From positions 124,001-188,000 of the forward strand of contig JAPJBO010000261.1 of the NCBI GenBank assembly GCA_030068145.1: a stretch of DNA of 64,000 nt. The letters run 5' to 3'. The position numbers and the translations under genes are program-made. Source of the DNA: Diplonema papillatum. Its lineage: Eukaryota > Euglenozoa > Diplonemea > Diplonemida > Diplonemidae. The notes under the pieces were generated by a model that had not been told where the DNA came from, searched no databases, and saw only the letters and a program-made list of their open reading frames with translations. Positions 11,246-21,510 of the stretch are shown piece by piece (position 1 is the first letter of the stretch; the number at the start of each line of letters is the position of its first letter).

Positions 11246-11266
11246 GGGGGGGGGGGGGGGGGGGGC
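11246..11266 (+). repeat. Poly-G tract
   Basis: A run of about 18 G, one of many G/C homopolymers in the window (also near 820, 41803, 48935, 49518 and 58480). Confidence 0.8.
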
Positions 11267-11274
11267 AGGGATGA

Positions 11275-11520
11275 TAAAATACAACCCCAGTTTCAAAAAA
11301 TACAAAACCTTCTAATCCACAAATAACGCTAAAAAATACAAAAAATACGATAACACGGAACATTTTCTTTTGGGAACCCCACCGATCACCACAAGCACGC
11401 ACTAAGCTGAACTTCACAAGCATCCAAAAGGTCGAAAGACACCAATCTGTACGTCCATTCGGATCGTCGGAAACACAAAATACAGTATTTTTTGTATTTT
11501 TTGGTATTTCATGGATTGCC
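11275..11520. repeat. AAAATAC-rich imperfect repeat
   Basis: Recurrent AAAAAATACAAAA words on both strands. They are related in composition to 9601-9708 and 12480-12612, which suggests a common low-complexity source. Confidence 0.45.
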
Positions 11521-11596
11521 AGCAGTGGACGATCTTAAACACAGGGGGTGACAAAAAACACCTCAAAAAAAAATTTCCCCGCTGCGCGGGGCCTTC
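11521..11596 (-). repeat. Inverted-repeat element end plus GC hairpin
   Basis: The segment reads GATCTTAAACACAGGGGGTGAC, the end motif of the element family at 58322. Next come CACCTC, an A run and CCCCGCTGCGCGGGGCC, a reverse-strand copy of the GC-hairpin repeat. Confidence 0.5.
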
Positions 11597-12001
11597 TGGA
11601 CACTGTTAGCCTCAGTTACAAAACACTTCCAAGACCCAGAGGAATCCTGATGGAGCCTCTTCATGATGCACTCACGTATCTCTCTGTCTGATAGAGTCAT
11701 TTCTACTGTCTTCTACACACAGCAAATATCTCCTTGGAATCCTTGGCAATGGGGGTCACGTTGGGGGTCAGGAAAAGGCATAGAGCCTTGCAGATTGTGC
11801 GTGGCTCATGTGCCAAATCGAGCTTAGCCCGAGGGTGGGAAGGGGTGGGAACAAAAGGGACAAAAAGTGTGTAATGTGTGTAGCGGGAGATACCCTGTGG
11901 ATTGTTGCGGTCTCTGCCACCCGATCCATGATTCCCGGCGTAAACTCTTCTAATTTATTCAGGGAATCAGCCCATCCGAAGATGCTTAACCAGTATTGTG
12001 A

Positions 12002-12343
12002 TCAATACTGCGATCCAGGAGTTGGGAGTTGGGTCCGAACACACAGCGTAAAGTACAAACATGCCGATTCTTGCTTTCCCCTTTTCGTAGCTGGTAGCTT
12101 AAATCGAAGGACAAGGCCGATTCTGAGAACCACTTTGCTGGTGCTGCCGGGAGAAAGTGCATGCCTTGTGACATTCGGGCGCACATTTCGAAGCACTGTG
12201 CGGAACAGAGGATCCTCCACAGTGAAGAAAAGGCTTGCAAAAACATATCTGATGCATTGCTGCATGCTGTCCCTTTCAACTTCAGACATTCCGGGGCATA
12301 TACCGAGGCGTGTCTGCTCGAACAGAATTGCCATGAGCACCAC
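12002..12343 (-). pseudogene. hAT-family transposase fragment (probable)
   Basis: The minus-strand frame of 113 residues contains QCIRYVFASLFFTVEDPLF followed by RTVLRNVRPNV. This resembles the hAT transposase motif where a helix with F-x-x-x-x-x-F is followed by VEDPxFxxLLxxLxP. Only this short region is recognisable. No BED finger, DDE residues or dimerisation block is found nearby, and adjacent frames are closed. It is best read as a relic of a DNA transposon; a chance resemblance is possible. Confidence 0.4.
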
Positions 12344-12479
12344 TTTTCACCACTTGCTACGTCGGACTGACATCCGTCGGGTGGTGTTTTGCCCCAAAGT
12401 ATTCACGCCGCCCAGCTTTTCCTCATCAGCTGGGAAACACTCCAACCCACACGAAACCCGTCCCGGCAGAGAACACCGG

Positions 12480-12612
12480 GACCCCAAAAAATCCAAAACT
12501 CCAAAACTCCAAAAATCTCAAAAATCCAAAAAATACAAAAAATACAAATTCCGGGTTCAAAAAATACAAAAAATACAAAAAATACAAGTCCAAAAAATAC
12601 CATAAAATACAA
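12480..12612. repeat. AAAAAATAC microsatellite-like array
   Basis: A gradient from AAAACTCC units to AAAAAATAC units, followed by a short C/G-rich stretch. It is not coding. Confidence 0.65.
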
Positions 12613-12659
12613 GGCTTCTCATGAAATCGCAACCCTGGGGGGGGGGGTTTGGCATCGAC

Positions 12660-12760
12660 CCATATGGTCTGGTGCTCGGACTAAGTCCGAGCCAGGGGAT
12701 TAGCTTCTATATCCACATTTGGACTGTGAGTCCAAATTTGGAAAGGCCGCCGAGAAATAG
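12660..12760. repeat. Dispersed repeat A, copy 1
   Basis: The block has CATATGG, then TCTGGTGCTCGGAC, then GATTAGCTTCTATATCCACA, and ends near GGCCGCCGAGAAA. It recurs at 15545-15650 and 40530-40600. Reverse-strand relatives are at 16265-16315, 39107-39152, 40768-40830 and 41040-41100. Confidence 0.6.
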
Positions 12761-12782
12761 CTATTTATTCACCGAGAGAAAA

Positions 12783-12871
12783 GTCGTTTTCTTGCACGAG
12801 GTTTTCCAGATTGCCACGAGAGCCCGCAGGGCTCTCGTGGCAATCTGGAAAACCGAGTGCAAGAAACCGAC
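12783..12871. repeat. Long near-perfect hairpin, copy 1
   Basis: The two ~43-base arms pair with about three mismatches around a tiny GCA/CGCA loop. The inner 24 pairs (GTTTTCCAGATTGCC, then ACGAGAGCC) are perfect. Confidence 0.85.
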
Positions 12872-13347
12872 GTCTCGAGGTAAGAAGATTGCTTCACCTG
12901 ACTTTTCTGCGTCGAGAGAGACGCACAGGGTGTGGGGGACGCCGAAGGCCAAGAAAGATGGCGTGCCACACCAGCTACTGGCCAAGTTCCTGTCGTGTAC
13001 AAGAGCACAGTCGGCTCACACAATACGCTGCACGTCAGCTTCCCAAGTTTCCATGGCACTGGCGGTCTCCGACTCCTGCTCCGCATCCTGCAACGAATGA
13101 GCTGGTCCTGCCCTTCGAATCTTTCAACCCGTTTTCACAATTCTTCCGTTCGCTCAGTAGTGTCAGATCATGCGCGTCAACCTTGTCCCTTGCTGTTCTT
13201 TGGCACTGTGACTTCCACAGGAATGCACCTGAATTGCCCACGAATGCACCTGTATTGCCCACAAATGCACCTGGAAACCAAAACTGCTATGCGTGCAAGA
13301 AAAGTAGTTATGCGTGCAAGAATAGCTATTTATTCACCGAGAGAAAA

Positions 13348-13436
13348 GTCGTTTTCTCGCACGAGGTTTTCCAGATTGCCACGAGAGCCCGCAGGGCTCT
13401 TGTGGCAATCTGGAAAACCGAGTGCAAGAAAACGAC
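13348..13436. repeat. Long near-perfect hairpin, copy 2
   Basis: The same hairpin in the second tandem unit, with a few different mismatches in the outer arm and one inner G-T change. Confidence 0.85.
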
Positions 13437-13951
13437 GTCTCGAGGTAAGAAGATTGCTTTACTGCCGCATCACCTGATTTTTCTGCGTCCGAGAGAGCTA
13501 CGGGGGACGCCGAAGGCAAAGAAAGATGGCGTGCCACACACCAGCTACTGGCCAAGTTCCTGTCGTGTACAACAGCACAGTCGGCTCACACAATGTACGC
13601 TGCACGTCAGCTTCCCAAGTTTCCATGGCACTGGCGGTCTACGACTCCTGCTCCACATCCTGCAACGAATGAGCTGGTCCTGCCATTCGAATCATTCTTC
13701 CGTTCGCTCAGTAGTGTCAGATCATGCGCGTCAACCTTGTCCCTTGCTGTTCTTTGGCACTGTGACTTCCACAGGAATGCACCTGAATTGCCCACGAAGA
13801 CACCGGATTGCCCACGAATGCACCTGTATTGCCCACAAATGCACCTGGAAACCAAAACTGCTATGCGTGCAAGAAAAGTAGTTATGCGTGTAAGAAAAGT
13901 AGCTCTCAAGGATGCAGAAAAGTCAGGTGACAGGCAGTAAAAGAAATAAAA

Positions 13952-14330
13952 AAGACAGGCGCTTCGTTTTGTTTGTGCGTGCCGGCCAAAAATGGGACTA
14001 CACCACCAAGCTCCGGCAGAGTGGCCCCATGTGCAATCTGAGGGCCTCCCAGGGCCCAGCCTTGTCGTGAAGATACGTCGCGTCGCGCTGTATTGAGCCT
14101 ATTTCCCGGGCTGCAGGGCTTTCGAAGAATTCGGTGAATACAATGTATCGAATGGGTCGGCGGGTGTGAGGTAACTTCTGTTCGCGCTGCCCTTGCGACA
14201 GGGTGGCGGAGGAGGGGAGCATGTCTGTGCATGATGGACAAACCCGTTTCTTCGGGTGGAATTTGGTGTACCATACCGTTTTTCGAGACTGGAGGTCCTA
14301 TGAACATGCAATGTGAATAGCCTCTATTCG
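13952..14330. repeat. Dispersed repeat B, copy 1
   Basis: It is closely similar to 15655-15965 (shared words GTCGTGAAGATACGTCG, CAATGTATCGAATGGGTCGG and TTGGTGTACCATACCG). Partial copies are at 39000-39085 and 40625-40760. It has a box-A-like GGCAGAGTGG near its start but no box B, and no coding potential. Confidence 0.7.
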
Positions 14331-14420
14331 AGCCAACCCCACTTTTCTCCAGTAAAAAAGTGTATTGTTTTTGGACTGGATTATAGTGCGGAGCTAGGTT
14401 TCCCCCCCCCTGCGATATGC

Positions 14421-14490
14421 GTACGGGTGGCAGAGTGGTTGGGCGAAGGCCTTCGGGCATGGTGGCCCGGGTTCGAACCCCGCCCGTGAC
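14421..14490 (+). ncRNA. tRNA-like / SINE-head element (Pol III box A and box B)
   Basis: Box A TGGCAGAGTGG is at 14428-14438 and box B GGTTCGAACCC at 14470-14480. ACGGGTG at the front can pair with CGCCCGT at the back over 7 bp, with one G-T pair. The middle is too short for a proper anticodon arm, so it is not a working tRNA. The head resembles class II (Ser/Leu) tRNAs. A tRNA-derived SINE or decayed tRNA is the likely origin. Confidence 0.45.
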
Positions 14491-14739
14491 ATTTTTCCGG
14501 TCGGGGATTGTTTTCGAGGTTTGTTGCGTTCCTGGGTCTAATGTGCCCGAAGTTTGAGTTTTTTGCGGAGTTTCTCAGTATTTCGCGGTATTTGGGTCAC
14601 CCCGTCGCCCCGGGAGAGGGCCGGCGGGGGGGGGCGCCCCACCCGCCAAACTTTACCCGTGCTCGGTGGGTCCGGGGCTGCGTGTCCCCCCCCGGGCACG
14701 AGCACCGACCTTGGCTTCACCCGGACTTTACCGCCCTGG

Positions 14740-14962
14740 CCGAACTTCGCTTCGTGCCCGAACTTTTTTTTAGTACCAGCGCAGCCTGTGCGAGCGCTTA
14801 GCACCAGTACTTAGCAACGCCCGAACTTAGCATCACTCGAACTTAGCTTCACCAGAACTTAGCATCACTCGAACTTAGCTTCACCAGAACTTAGCATTGC
14901 CCGAACTTAGCTTCGCCCGAACTTTACTGTTCCCCGAACTTTACTGTTCCGCGAACTTTAAC
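14740..14962 (+). repeat. Degenerate ~19-bp minisatellite (CGAACTTAGC type)
   Basis: About ten imperfect units of CGAACTTAGCTTCACC, drifting to CGAACTTTACTGTTCC at the right. Confidence 0.75.
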
Positions 14963-14992
14963 TGCTGCCTCCAGTCTCGCCACGCGCCGGCC

Positions 14993-15110
14993 TTAGCCGA
15001 GCGCACGTACTTTTTCCGGCTCGCTGCGCGAGCCGTAAAATTGATTATTAGTATTTGAAGAACACTGAGTGGAGATGACCACTACACTACACTAGAGGGC
15101 CACACATGTT
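14993..15110 (+). repeat. Dispersed repeat C with GC hairpin, copy 1
   Basis: TTTTTCCGGCTCGCTGCGCG..., then GTATTTGAAGAACACTGAGTG and CCACTACACTACA. It is repeated at 15965-16062 with a one-base compensated change in the hairpin loop. Confidence 0.7.
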
Positions 15111-15164
15111 GTAAGAAAACATACCTCAAAAAAAATCGGGGCCAAGAAACTACCCCCCCTCACA

Positions 15165-15205
15165 AGTGTATCCAAAAAAAAAATTGCCGCTGCGCGGGGC
15201 CTGAG
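15165..15205 (-). repeat. GC-hairpin repeat, reverse copy
   Basis: An A run followed by CCGCTGCGCGGGGCC, the reverse-strand version of the family consensus. Confidence 0.55.
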
Positions 15206-15544
15206 TCAAATAATAAGCCAAAACCGTTCTTATACAAGACGGGGAGGACGCGGTCTGAAACACGGGGGTCCACGGTGAACCGCCCCTGGCGCAGCCGGTC
15301 GGGGGTCCAACCCACTGCACCGGGATGGGCATGGTGCAACAGCAAACAGAGGCCATTCTTCCGCGCAAACTGCGCTTTTACTGAAGAGCTTAGCCGAACC
15401 CCTGTTTTTACTTTTCTTCGAGACAAAAAGTGCCCAACATAGCTTCCCCACCAGAAAATGGCTATCCCTCACATTATTTTCAGTTGTACACGATCTTATG
15501 GGTCACGCTAATACCCTGACCCTGGTCCGAGCACAGAGGCTTAC

Positions 15545-15655
15545 ATATGGGTCTGGTGCTCGGACCAAGTCCGAGCCAGGAGCTAGGGGATTAGCTTCTA
15601 TATCCACATTTGTACTGTCAGTCCAAATTTGGAAAGGCCGCCGAGAAAAAAAGAA
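15545..15655. repeat. Dispersed repeat A, copy 2
   Basis: Closely similar to 12660-12760, with CATATGGGTCTGGTGCTCGG at its start and an A-rich end. Confidence 0.65.
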
Positions 15656-15965
15656 AAAAAATACATAGCCACACCACCACCCAGGCCCGGGAGAGGTAGC
15701 CAAGTGCAATTCGAGGGCCTCTCAGGGTCCAGCCTTGTCGTGAAGATACGTCGTGTCGCGCTGTATTGAGCCTATTTCCTGGGCTGCAGGTCTTTCGAAG
15801 AGTTCGGCGAATACAATGTATCGAATGGGTCGGCGGGTGTGAGGCAACTTCTGTTCGCACTGCTCTTGCGACAGGGTAGTGGGGAGCAAGCTAGCTCGGA
15901 TGTCTGCGCATGATGGACAACCCCATTTCTTCGGGCCTGGAAATTTGGTGTACCATACCGTTTAT
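15656..15965. repeat. Dispersed repeat B, copy 2
   Basis: Near-copy of 13980-14290. It runs directly from repeat A and into repeat C, so A-B-C may be one composite repeat of about 500 bp. Confidence 0.7.
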
Positions 15966-16062
15966 TTTCCGGCTCGCTACGCGAGCCGAAATATTGATTG
16001 GTATTTGAAGAACACTGAGTGGAGATGCCCACTACACTACATTAGGGGGCCGCACATGTTAC
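15965..16062 (+). repeat. Dispersed repeat C with GC hairpin, copy 2
   Basis: GGCTCGCTACGCGAGCC followed by ATTGATTGGTATTTGAAG. It differs from copy 1 by a few bases. Confidence 0.7.
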
Positions 16063-16324
16063 GACCATTAATTAGAGTACGTAGTGTGCAACTCCATTCT
16101 TCTGTACTCGGAGACAAGATGCCGCCGTACCGGGGTTCCAGTCGACAAATCCTGGCTGTTGCTTACACCGCGACACTAGAGGTTGAGGCCGTTGAGGAGG
16201 CAGAGACCCGTGCAACACTGGCAGGTGAGCCCCCGAAGTGCAAAACAGTGAAAATGCAAAAAGCCGTTAGCGGTCCAAATTTGGAAAATGGGCCGGAGAC
16301 CAAGCTAATGCCCTGGGTTCAGGG

Positions 16325-16425
16325 ATTTTCCCCTTTAGTGAAAAAAAAAAAAAATTCACTAAAAAAAAAAAGATTTCCCAAAATGGGCTTGGTGAAAAAA
16401 CTTTTTTCACTAAAGGGATTTTGCG
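16325..16425. repeat. Nested AT hairpins
   Basis: CCCTTTAGTGAAAAAA pairs with TTTTTTCACTAAAGGG at the outer ends. Smaller hairpins of the GTGAAAAAACTTTTTTCAC type lie inside. Confidence 0.7.
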
Positions 16426-16670
16426 TTGCTGGGTGTAGGTGGTCAGGGCGCGGGTTGTGGTGGACAGTGTGGGTGGGCGTGGGTGGTGGGCGCTGGTGGT
16501 GGAGTGGGTGCGTGTTGTGAGCAAGAGGGTAGGGAGTGAGCTAGCACCCCAAACTTGAGTGGGGTGAAGGGCCAGAGGGACCCCCGCTTATGGGGCTACG
16601 AGGTCAACGACGCGTACCACACACAGACAGACACAGGCACGTGTCGACTGGCACCCACACCACACCACAC

Positions 16671-16718
16671 CGGCAGAAAAACTTTTCTGCCGGAGTGAAA
16701 TTTTTTTTCACCACGGGT
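16671..16718. repeat. Two adjacent palindromes
   Basis: CCGGCAGAAAA and TTTTCTGCCGG face each other across two bases. GTGAAATTTTTTTTCAC follows directly. They are similar in design to the hairpins at 16325. Confidence 0.7.
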
Positions 16719-18811
16719 TTGGCCCGAAACTGGTGAGTGGAAAAACCCCTGCCTGGGTTGGCCGGGAAAAAAAAATGTTCAAAAAACGGTGTTCGAAGTA
16801 ATTATAGGTGGGGGGTGTGGTGTTTGTAGCAGTGCTGAAGGTGCTGGAAGGCTGCTGAGCCTCCGCTGCTGAGACCCAGCTGCTGCCGTTCAATTGTATT
16901 CAGCTTCGGGTCGGCAGGTTGCAGCTACCACTGTGCTTCATTACCGTGCCAAGGTCCTGTTTGACAGTTGAGTAACCCACACGAGCTAAGTGGCCCACAC
17001 ATGATAAAGGGGGGCGGAATTATTTTTTCCCAAATTTTCCGTCGCGCCTTCGGCGCGATGTTGCTAAAAATACCGCTAAAAATGTTGTTGTAAGCACGGC
17101 GGTGCAGGTGCAGATACCATGCAGGGTCAAAACCTTGTGTCTTTTCGGTAGATGGCCACCAGACTTTTTCCGGAAAAAAAAATGGGGTTTTTACATTCTA
17201 AAATTTTGGTACAAACACTGCAGTAATTCTGGGTGGCAGCTGTGTCAGGTCAAGTAGCGAGATCTGAGGCCCTGTGATGGCTGAGTGCACACCTAAGCAA
17301 AGCTGCATTCTCGTGTTGTTGCCGTGTTGTGTATAAGGCTTCGTGGGGGCCTGGTCAACCACCTCATCACTATAGGGCACAAACCTTTCTCGACAGTGAT
17401 TGGACAGTCTGGATTGCCGGGGGCGGGTCTCCATGAAGAGAATTGTAAAGCAAGACCAGCCCCCTGCGCCTGCTGCCTCCGGCTGCTTCGGCAGACGACA
17501 CATACTACTACTACTACTACTGGGGGCCATCGGCCCCGCGGCAGCATTTTAAAAAGACACAAGGTTTTGACCCTGCATGATACACCAAAACCGTGGACCT
17601 ATTATCATAGGAATCATAGGAAAACAGGTCCCCAGGTCCACCCCTTCAGCTGCCTGACGAGACTGTCTGTTGCGATTTTGACTGTTTTTGGAGCGCGTCC
17701 CCATAATATATCGCGTACCCCATAGTAACAGGCTAAATCTGCAAACGCCGGAAGCCTTCAAACTAATACCCTGACAAATTTCCACTGAAAAAAAAAAAAA
17801 GAAAAAAAAAACGGGAGGAAACCAAAAACCGCTGCGAATTAATCGGTCGGCAAGCCGGCAGATAGCGCGCACACTGTTTACAATACGGAAAAATGAATGG
17901 CTTTGAAAAATATACAAAACGAACCGCAGGTTAAGACGTGGAACCTAGCGGCAAAAGACGCCTTCCGACTCGAGTACCGCTGATAGCACGCCAATTTACG
18001 ACAGATGAGGGGAGCTGCCGAAACCCCTTCGCGTTACATCTCCACTTCTTTTTTGCGGGAGTCGGGCTAGAGAGCTCCCGAAAGCTGTATTTGCGACCGG
18101 CGTCAGAGCGGCCCTATTCCAACGCGTCTCTTGCCGGAAGAATAGTGTGCTCTGTCTATGTGCTTTTTACGACGAGTCCAAAATAATGTGTCTGCACGCT
18201 TAATCGAACCGTCTCGCACGAAGCACTTTCCGAGATTTTATTTGGCTGTTGTTCACGTATCTTGCAGTGCAGACGCGCAGGCAACGTGTGTTTGTTATCT
18301 TTTCCCTTTTCTCGGTTAACCCACCTCCAGCCTGTTTGCTTAAGCTCGTTCCGGCATCCCTCGTGAGATGCGGTCACTGTATTCTCGGCTTTAGCATTTC
18401 CGTAGCTAGCGAGGTCTGATATTTAGTACGTGCAAGCTACTAGGGTTGTCGTGCCAGGGCAGCCAGTTAGCGGCCTGCGGCCCTACCTACCTAATTAATC
18501 TTGCGGAAAGGTGCAGGTTGGGCAGGCCCTACCTGCGTCACATGAGCGCCGGCTTCTGGGGGCGATGCGTAGGAATTGCATTTCTACACAAAATCAAGCC
18601 CTCCTACCCTTTTAGGCAAAACACAAAGTCGAAGATTCGTCTTCCGTTACACACGGGCGCGCACGAGGATCGAGAGAGCCCAGCACGGCGACCATGGCGC
18701 GGCCATAAGCCGGCGCACCACGAGCAAGCGATCGTCGTGGGCAGTCTTTCTCTGTTCTGCCAACACTCGGGCCAGTAGAAGCAAATCCGTTGCCAGTCCC
18801 CTCGCGTTGCG
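16719..18811. other. No recognisable gene
   Basis: This stretch contains the hairpin TCGCGCCTTCGGCGCGA at 17041-17057 and A/T homopolymers near 17790. Short open frames lack domains. The last few hundred bases should include the promoter of the gene starting at 18812. Confidence 0.45.
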
Positions 18812-20587
18812 ATGACCTCAGGCAGCAAAAGGGAACCCGTGGGGTATGTAAGAGGCGGTCGAGGGATTCCAGTCGCAACAAGGTCAGACCGGTCGTCGTC
18901 GCGAACGAGCGGCGACAGTGCGAGGCGCCCCGGATTCAAAGCGAGCAAGGACTCGCGCGAAAGCGGGTCTACCACCGATCTCCTCTCGTTTGTGCAGCAG
19001 CCGACGAACACGCCAGTCTCTTTCGTCCCGGCGGCGCCCGAGCCGCTCGTGGAGGCCGCCGGAGTGCTCCTCGCCAGCTCGTCACGGCATGGCAACCAGG
19101 CGAGAGGGAAGAACCACCCATCCCAGCTACTGAGCGCCAACTCCTCGTGCCCAACTACGGCCGGCTGCGACGACGACCTGCCGGAAGCGCCTTCGTGCGC
19201 ATTTCGCATTGACACCCACCTGCGCGACCTCGCCGATGCCCGGCTGCGCAATGTCGCACTCCAGCAGCAGCAGCGCTTGAATGTGACAACCACAATCTCC
19301 GAGCCGAAGCAGCACGCGGCTCACCAGTCGCACGACGACCTGCGAGCCTACTCATTCCCCGCGAAGACGCGCGCAAACGGCATGGCCACCGGACAAGCTC
19401 ACCGGCCGGCGCAGAAGCTTCCGGCTGCCAGCACGAGACCAAGCGCCAGTGGCCGCGAGACCCGTGCAACCACGACAACTCTTCCGTCTTGCGAAGCCAC
19501 CGCCTTCCGTCGCAGTCTCGACCCCGCCAAGAACCACCCCTTACTGACAAGCGAAAGCGACTACGAAGTCTCTTCAGCGAACACCAGTCTGCCTACGATG
19601 AGCCAGGGGCTTTTCCACGCAGAAAGACAGACACCGCTGGGAGACGTGCACGCGGCGATGAAGCTGTTGCAGGCCCAAACAGCCCTCGCAGCACACAAGG
19701 AGAGTCTCGCGCTGAAGCGCATCGCCGAGCAACAGAGCAGGCAGGACCTCCTGCAAAGCATGATCAACGAGACCAAGTCGCGGTCGCCGGTTCACCGCGA
19801 CCGCGCTCCGGGGCGGGACGGGTTTGGGGAAGGCGCTGAAGGGGGCGCCGTCGACGTCGTGCAGACGCGCATCCACCTCCGCGCGATCGAAGTCCAGGAG
19901 CAGCGGGTCCGGAGGGCGCGGGAAAGACTGGCGGCCCTGGACGCAGGCGAAGAAGGGACCCCTCTGGCTGAGAAGGGCAGCCAGAGGAGGGCAGTCGACC
20001 AGTCTAGGGTAGTAGACCCGTCTATTGCGGTGGACCCGTCGAGGGTATCGCCAACCCGGCCGGGGGGAAGCCGACCGCCCCCCCCGGCCCCGCCAGCGGC
20101 GCCGGCAGCCCCCGTTGCGGCGGCGCTGCAGGCGCCCGGAGCGTACGTGCTGAGCGACTGCGGGCAGAGCTCGCCGGTGCGGGCGGAGCCGCGCGCCGAC
20201 GCGGCCATGGCGGCCGTGCTCCATGCGGGAGCCGAAGTGGTCGCGACTGCGGCGCTGGGCAGCTGGCTGCACCTGTCCACCGGCGGCTGGGTCGACGCGG
20301 TCGCGCGGGGCCGGCAGATCTGGCTGCGGATCGCACCGCCGACGGCGCAGCTGCAGCCAGCCCCCGGCAACCCGGCCCTTCGAACACGGAGTGACGCAGT
20401 CTGCACCACGGCCCGCCCGGGGGCCCCGGGAAGTCCTCGGGCTGCCGTTCAAACCGCGGGGGGCCAGGCCGGCGGAAGCCCCGCCGGGGCTCCGTGCGCC
20501 GCGCCGAACCCCCGCAAACGGCGCAGCAGCCGTGGCAGCCAGTTCCGCGCCTTCGCCGACGAGTGGAACCGGCTGACCGGAAAGTAG
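18812..20587 (+). CDS. Coiled-coil protein with C-terminal SH3-like domain
   Basis: ATG at 18812, 591 residues, with no intron needed. The first ~270 residues are Ser/Thr/Arg/Pro-rich and look disordered. Residues about 285-335 (LGDVHAAMKLLQAQ, then ESLALKRIAEQQSRQDLLQ) and 350-385 (RAIEVQEQRVRRARERL) form likely coiled coils. A Pro/Ala-rich linker leads to residues 440-505, with a bacterial SH3-like pattern: an SPVRAEP start, LHAGAEVVATAALGSWLHL, then GGWVDAV. The tail ends FADEWNRLTGK. I cannot name a family; a scaffold or cytoskeletal adaptor role would fit but is inference. The 3' part is duplicated twice downstream. GC content is much higher than in the flanks, which supports real coding. 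Confidence 0.65.
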   Translation: MTSGSKREPVGYVRGGRGIPVATRSDRSSSRTSGDSARRPGFKASKDSRESGSTTDLLSFVQQPTNTPVSFVPAAPEPLVEAAGVLLASSSRHGNQARGKNHPSQLLSANSSCPTTAGCDDDLPEAPSCAFRIDTHLRDLADARLRNVALQQQQRLNVTTTISEPKQHAAHQSHDDLRAYSFPAKTRANGMATGQAHRPAQKLPAASTRPSASGRETRATTTTLPSCEATAFRRSLDPAKNHPLLTSESDYEVSSANTSLPTMSQGLFHAERQTPLGDVHAAMKLLQAQTALAAHKESLALKRIAEQQSRQDLLQSMINETKSRSPVHRDRAPGRDGFGEGAEGGAVDVVQTRIHLRAIEVQEQRVRRARERLAALDAGEEGTPLAEKGSQRRAVDQSRVVDPSIAVDPSRVSPTRPGGSRPPPPAPPAAPAAPVAAALQAPGAYVLSDCGQSSPVRAEPRADAAMAAVLHAGAEVVATAALGSWLHLSTGGWVDAVARGRQIWLRIAPPTAQLQPAPGNPALRTRSDAVCTTARPGAPGSPRAAVQTAGGQAGGSPAGAPCAAPNPRKRRSSRGSQFRAFADEWNRLTGK

Positions 20588-20699
20588 CGCACCGCACACG
20601 ACGGCCCGGGACGAGCCACAAGAGGAAGTCGCCGGAAACTTCGTTTTGTCCTCGACCAGACGGAGAGATAAGTAGTTGGTTGCGTTCTTCCGTTAATGG

Positions 20700-20930
20700 A
20701 GGCATTTTCGAGGTGGGATGCTCACGGCGCGTGGCCATGGCGGCCGTGCTCCACGCGGGGGCCGAAGTGGTCGCGACCGCGGCGCTGGGCAGCTGGCTGC
20801 ACCTGTCCACCGGCGGCTGGGTCGACGCGGTCGCGAGGCCGGCAGATCTGGCTGCGGATCGCGCCGCCAGCCCCCGGCAACCCGGCCGGGGGCCTTCGAA
20901 CACCGCGGCCCGCCGAAGCATTCTCGAGGT
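20700..20930 (+). pseudogene. Partial duplicate (copy B) of the 18812-20587 gene, SH3-like part
   Basis: It repeats the segment encoding MAAVLHAGAEVVATAALG through GGWVDAVAR, then loses the original frame. It is preceded by the boundary word CGAGGTGGGATGCTCACGGC, which also recurs at 20927, and as CGAGATGGGATGCTCACG at 21026 and 21509. Confidence 0.75.
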
Positions 20931-21019
20931 GGGATGCTCACGGCGCTGTCCTATTCCTCGACCAGCCGGAGAGACGAACACAAATAGTTGGTTGCGTTCT
21001 CCTGTTCATTTAATGGAAT

Positions 21020-21510
21020 CATTCGAGATGGGATGCTCACGGCACGCGGCCACGGCAGCTGTGCTCCACGCGGCGGCCGAAGTGGTCGCTACCGCGGCGC
21101 TGGGCAGCTGGCTGCACGGTGGCTGGGTCGACGCGATCGCGAGGCCGGCACATCTGGCTGCAGATCGTGCCGACGGCGCAGCTGCAGCCCGACAACCCTG
21201 CCGGTGCGACGCAGCCTGCACTACAGCCCGCCCGGTGGGCCGCCGTTCAAACCGCGGGGGCCAGGCCGGCGGGAGCCCCAGCGCTGGGGCTCCGTGCACC
21301 GCAGCAGCCGTGGCAGCCAGTTCCGCGCCTTCGCCGACGAGTGGAACCGGCTGACCGGAAAGTAGCGCACCGCACACGACGGCCCGGGACGAGCCTCAAA
21401 AGGAAGTCGCCGGGGAACTTCGTTTTTGCACTATTCCTTGCCGGGGCAAGAGACCAACGCAAGTAGTTGGTTGCGTTCTTCCGTTCATTCAGTATTTCAG
21501 CAAGCATTCC
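21020..21510 (+). pseudogene. Partial duplicate (copy C) of the 18812-20587 gene, SH3-like part to stop
   Basis: It runs from a diverged SH3-like segment (HAAAEVVATAALGSWL, with LHLSTGG shortened to LHGG) to a copy of the original end (RGSQFRAFADEWNRLTGK and stop at 21365) and its 3' flank. A 287-residue frame crosses copies B and C, but it reads the final part in a different frame from the parent. Confidence 0.75.

Larger units (their letters stand above)
12757..13900. repeat. Direct tandem duplication (~560-bp unit, two copies)
   Basis: Bases 12757-13320 and 13321-13900 are two closely similar units. Each starts with a long hairpin and continues through shared text ending in ATGCACCTGGAAACC and ATGCGTGCAAGAAAAGTAG. 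Small insertions and deletions separate them. Long open frames cross both copies, but the protein texts do not agree with a domain and shift frame between copies, so I do not call a gene. Confidence 0.7.

Noticed and set aside
11808-12605. 265-residue plus-strand frame
   Set aside because: No domain. It ends in AAAAAATAC repeats, and the opposite strand explains part of it better as a transposase relic.
12811-13881. 356-residue frame across the hairpin duplication
   Set aside because: It crosses hairpins and both tandem units, and the units are read in different frames.
19574-20599. 341-residue minus-strand frame
   Set aside because: Shadow of the coiled-coil/SH3-like gene.
20494-21354. 287-residue frame across copies B and C as a second gene
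   Set aside because: It stitches partial duplicates and reads the final part out of the parental frame.
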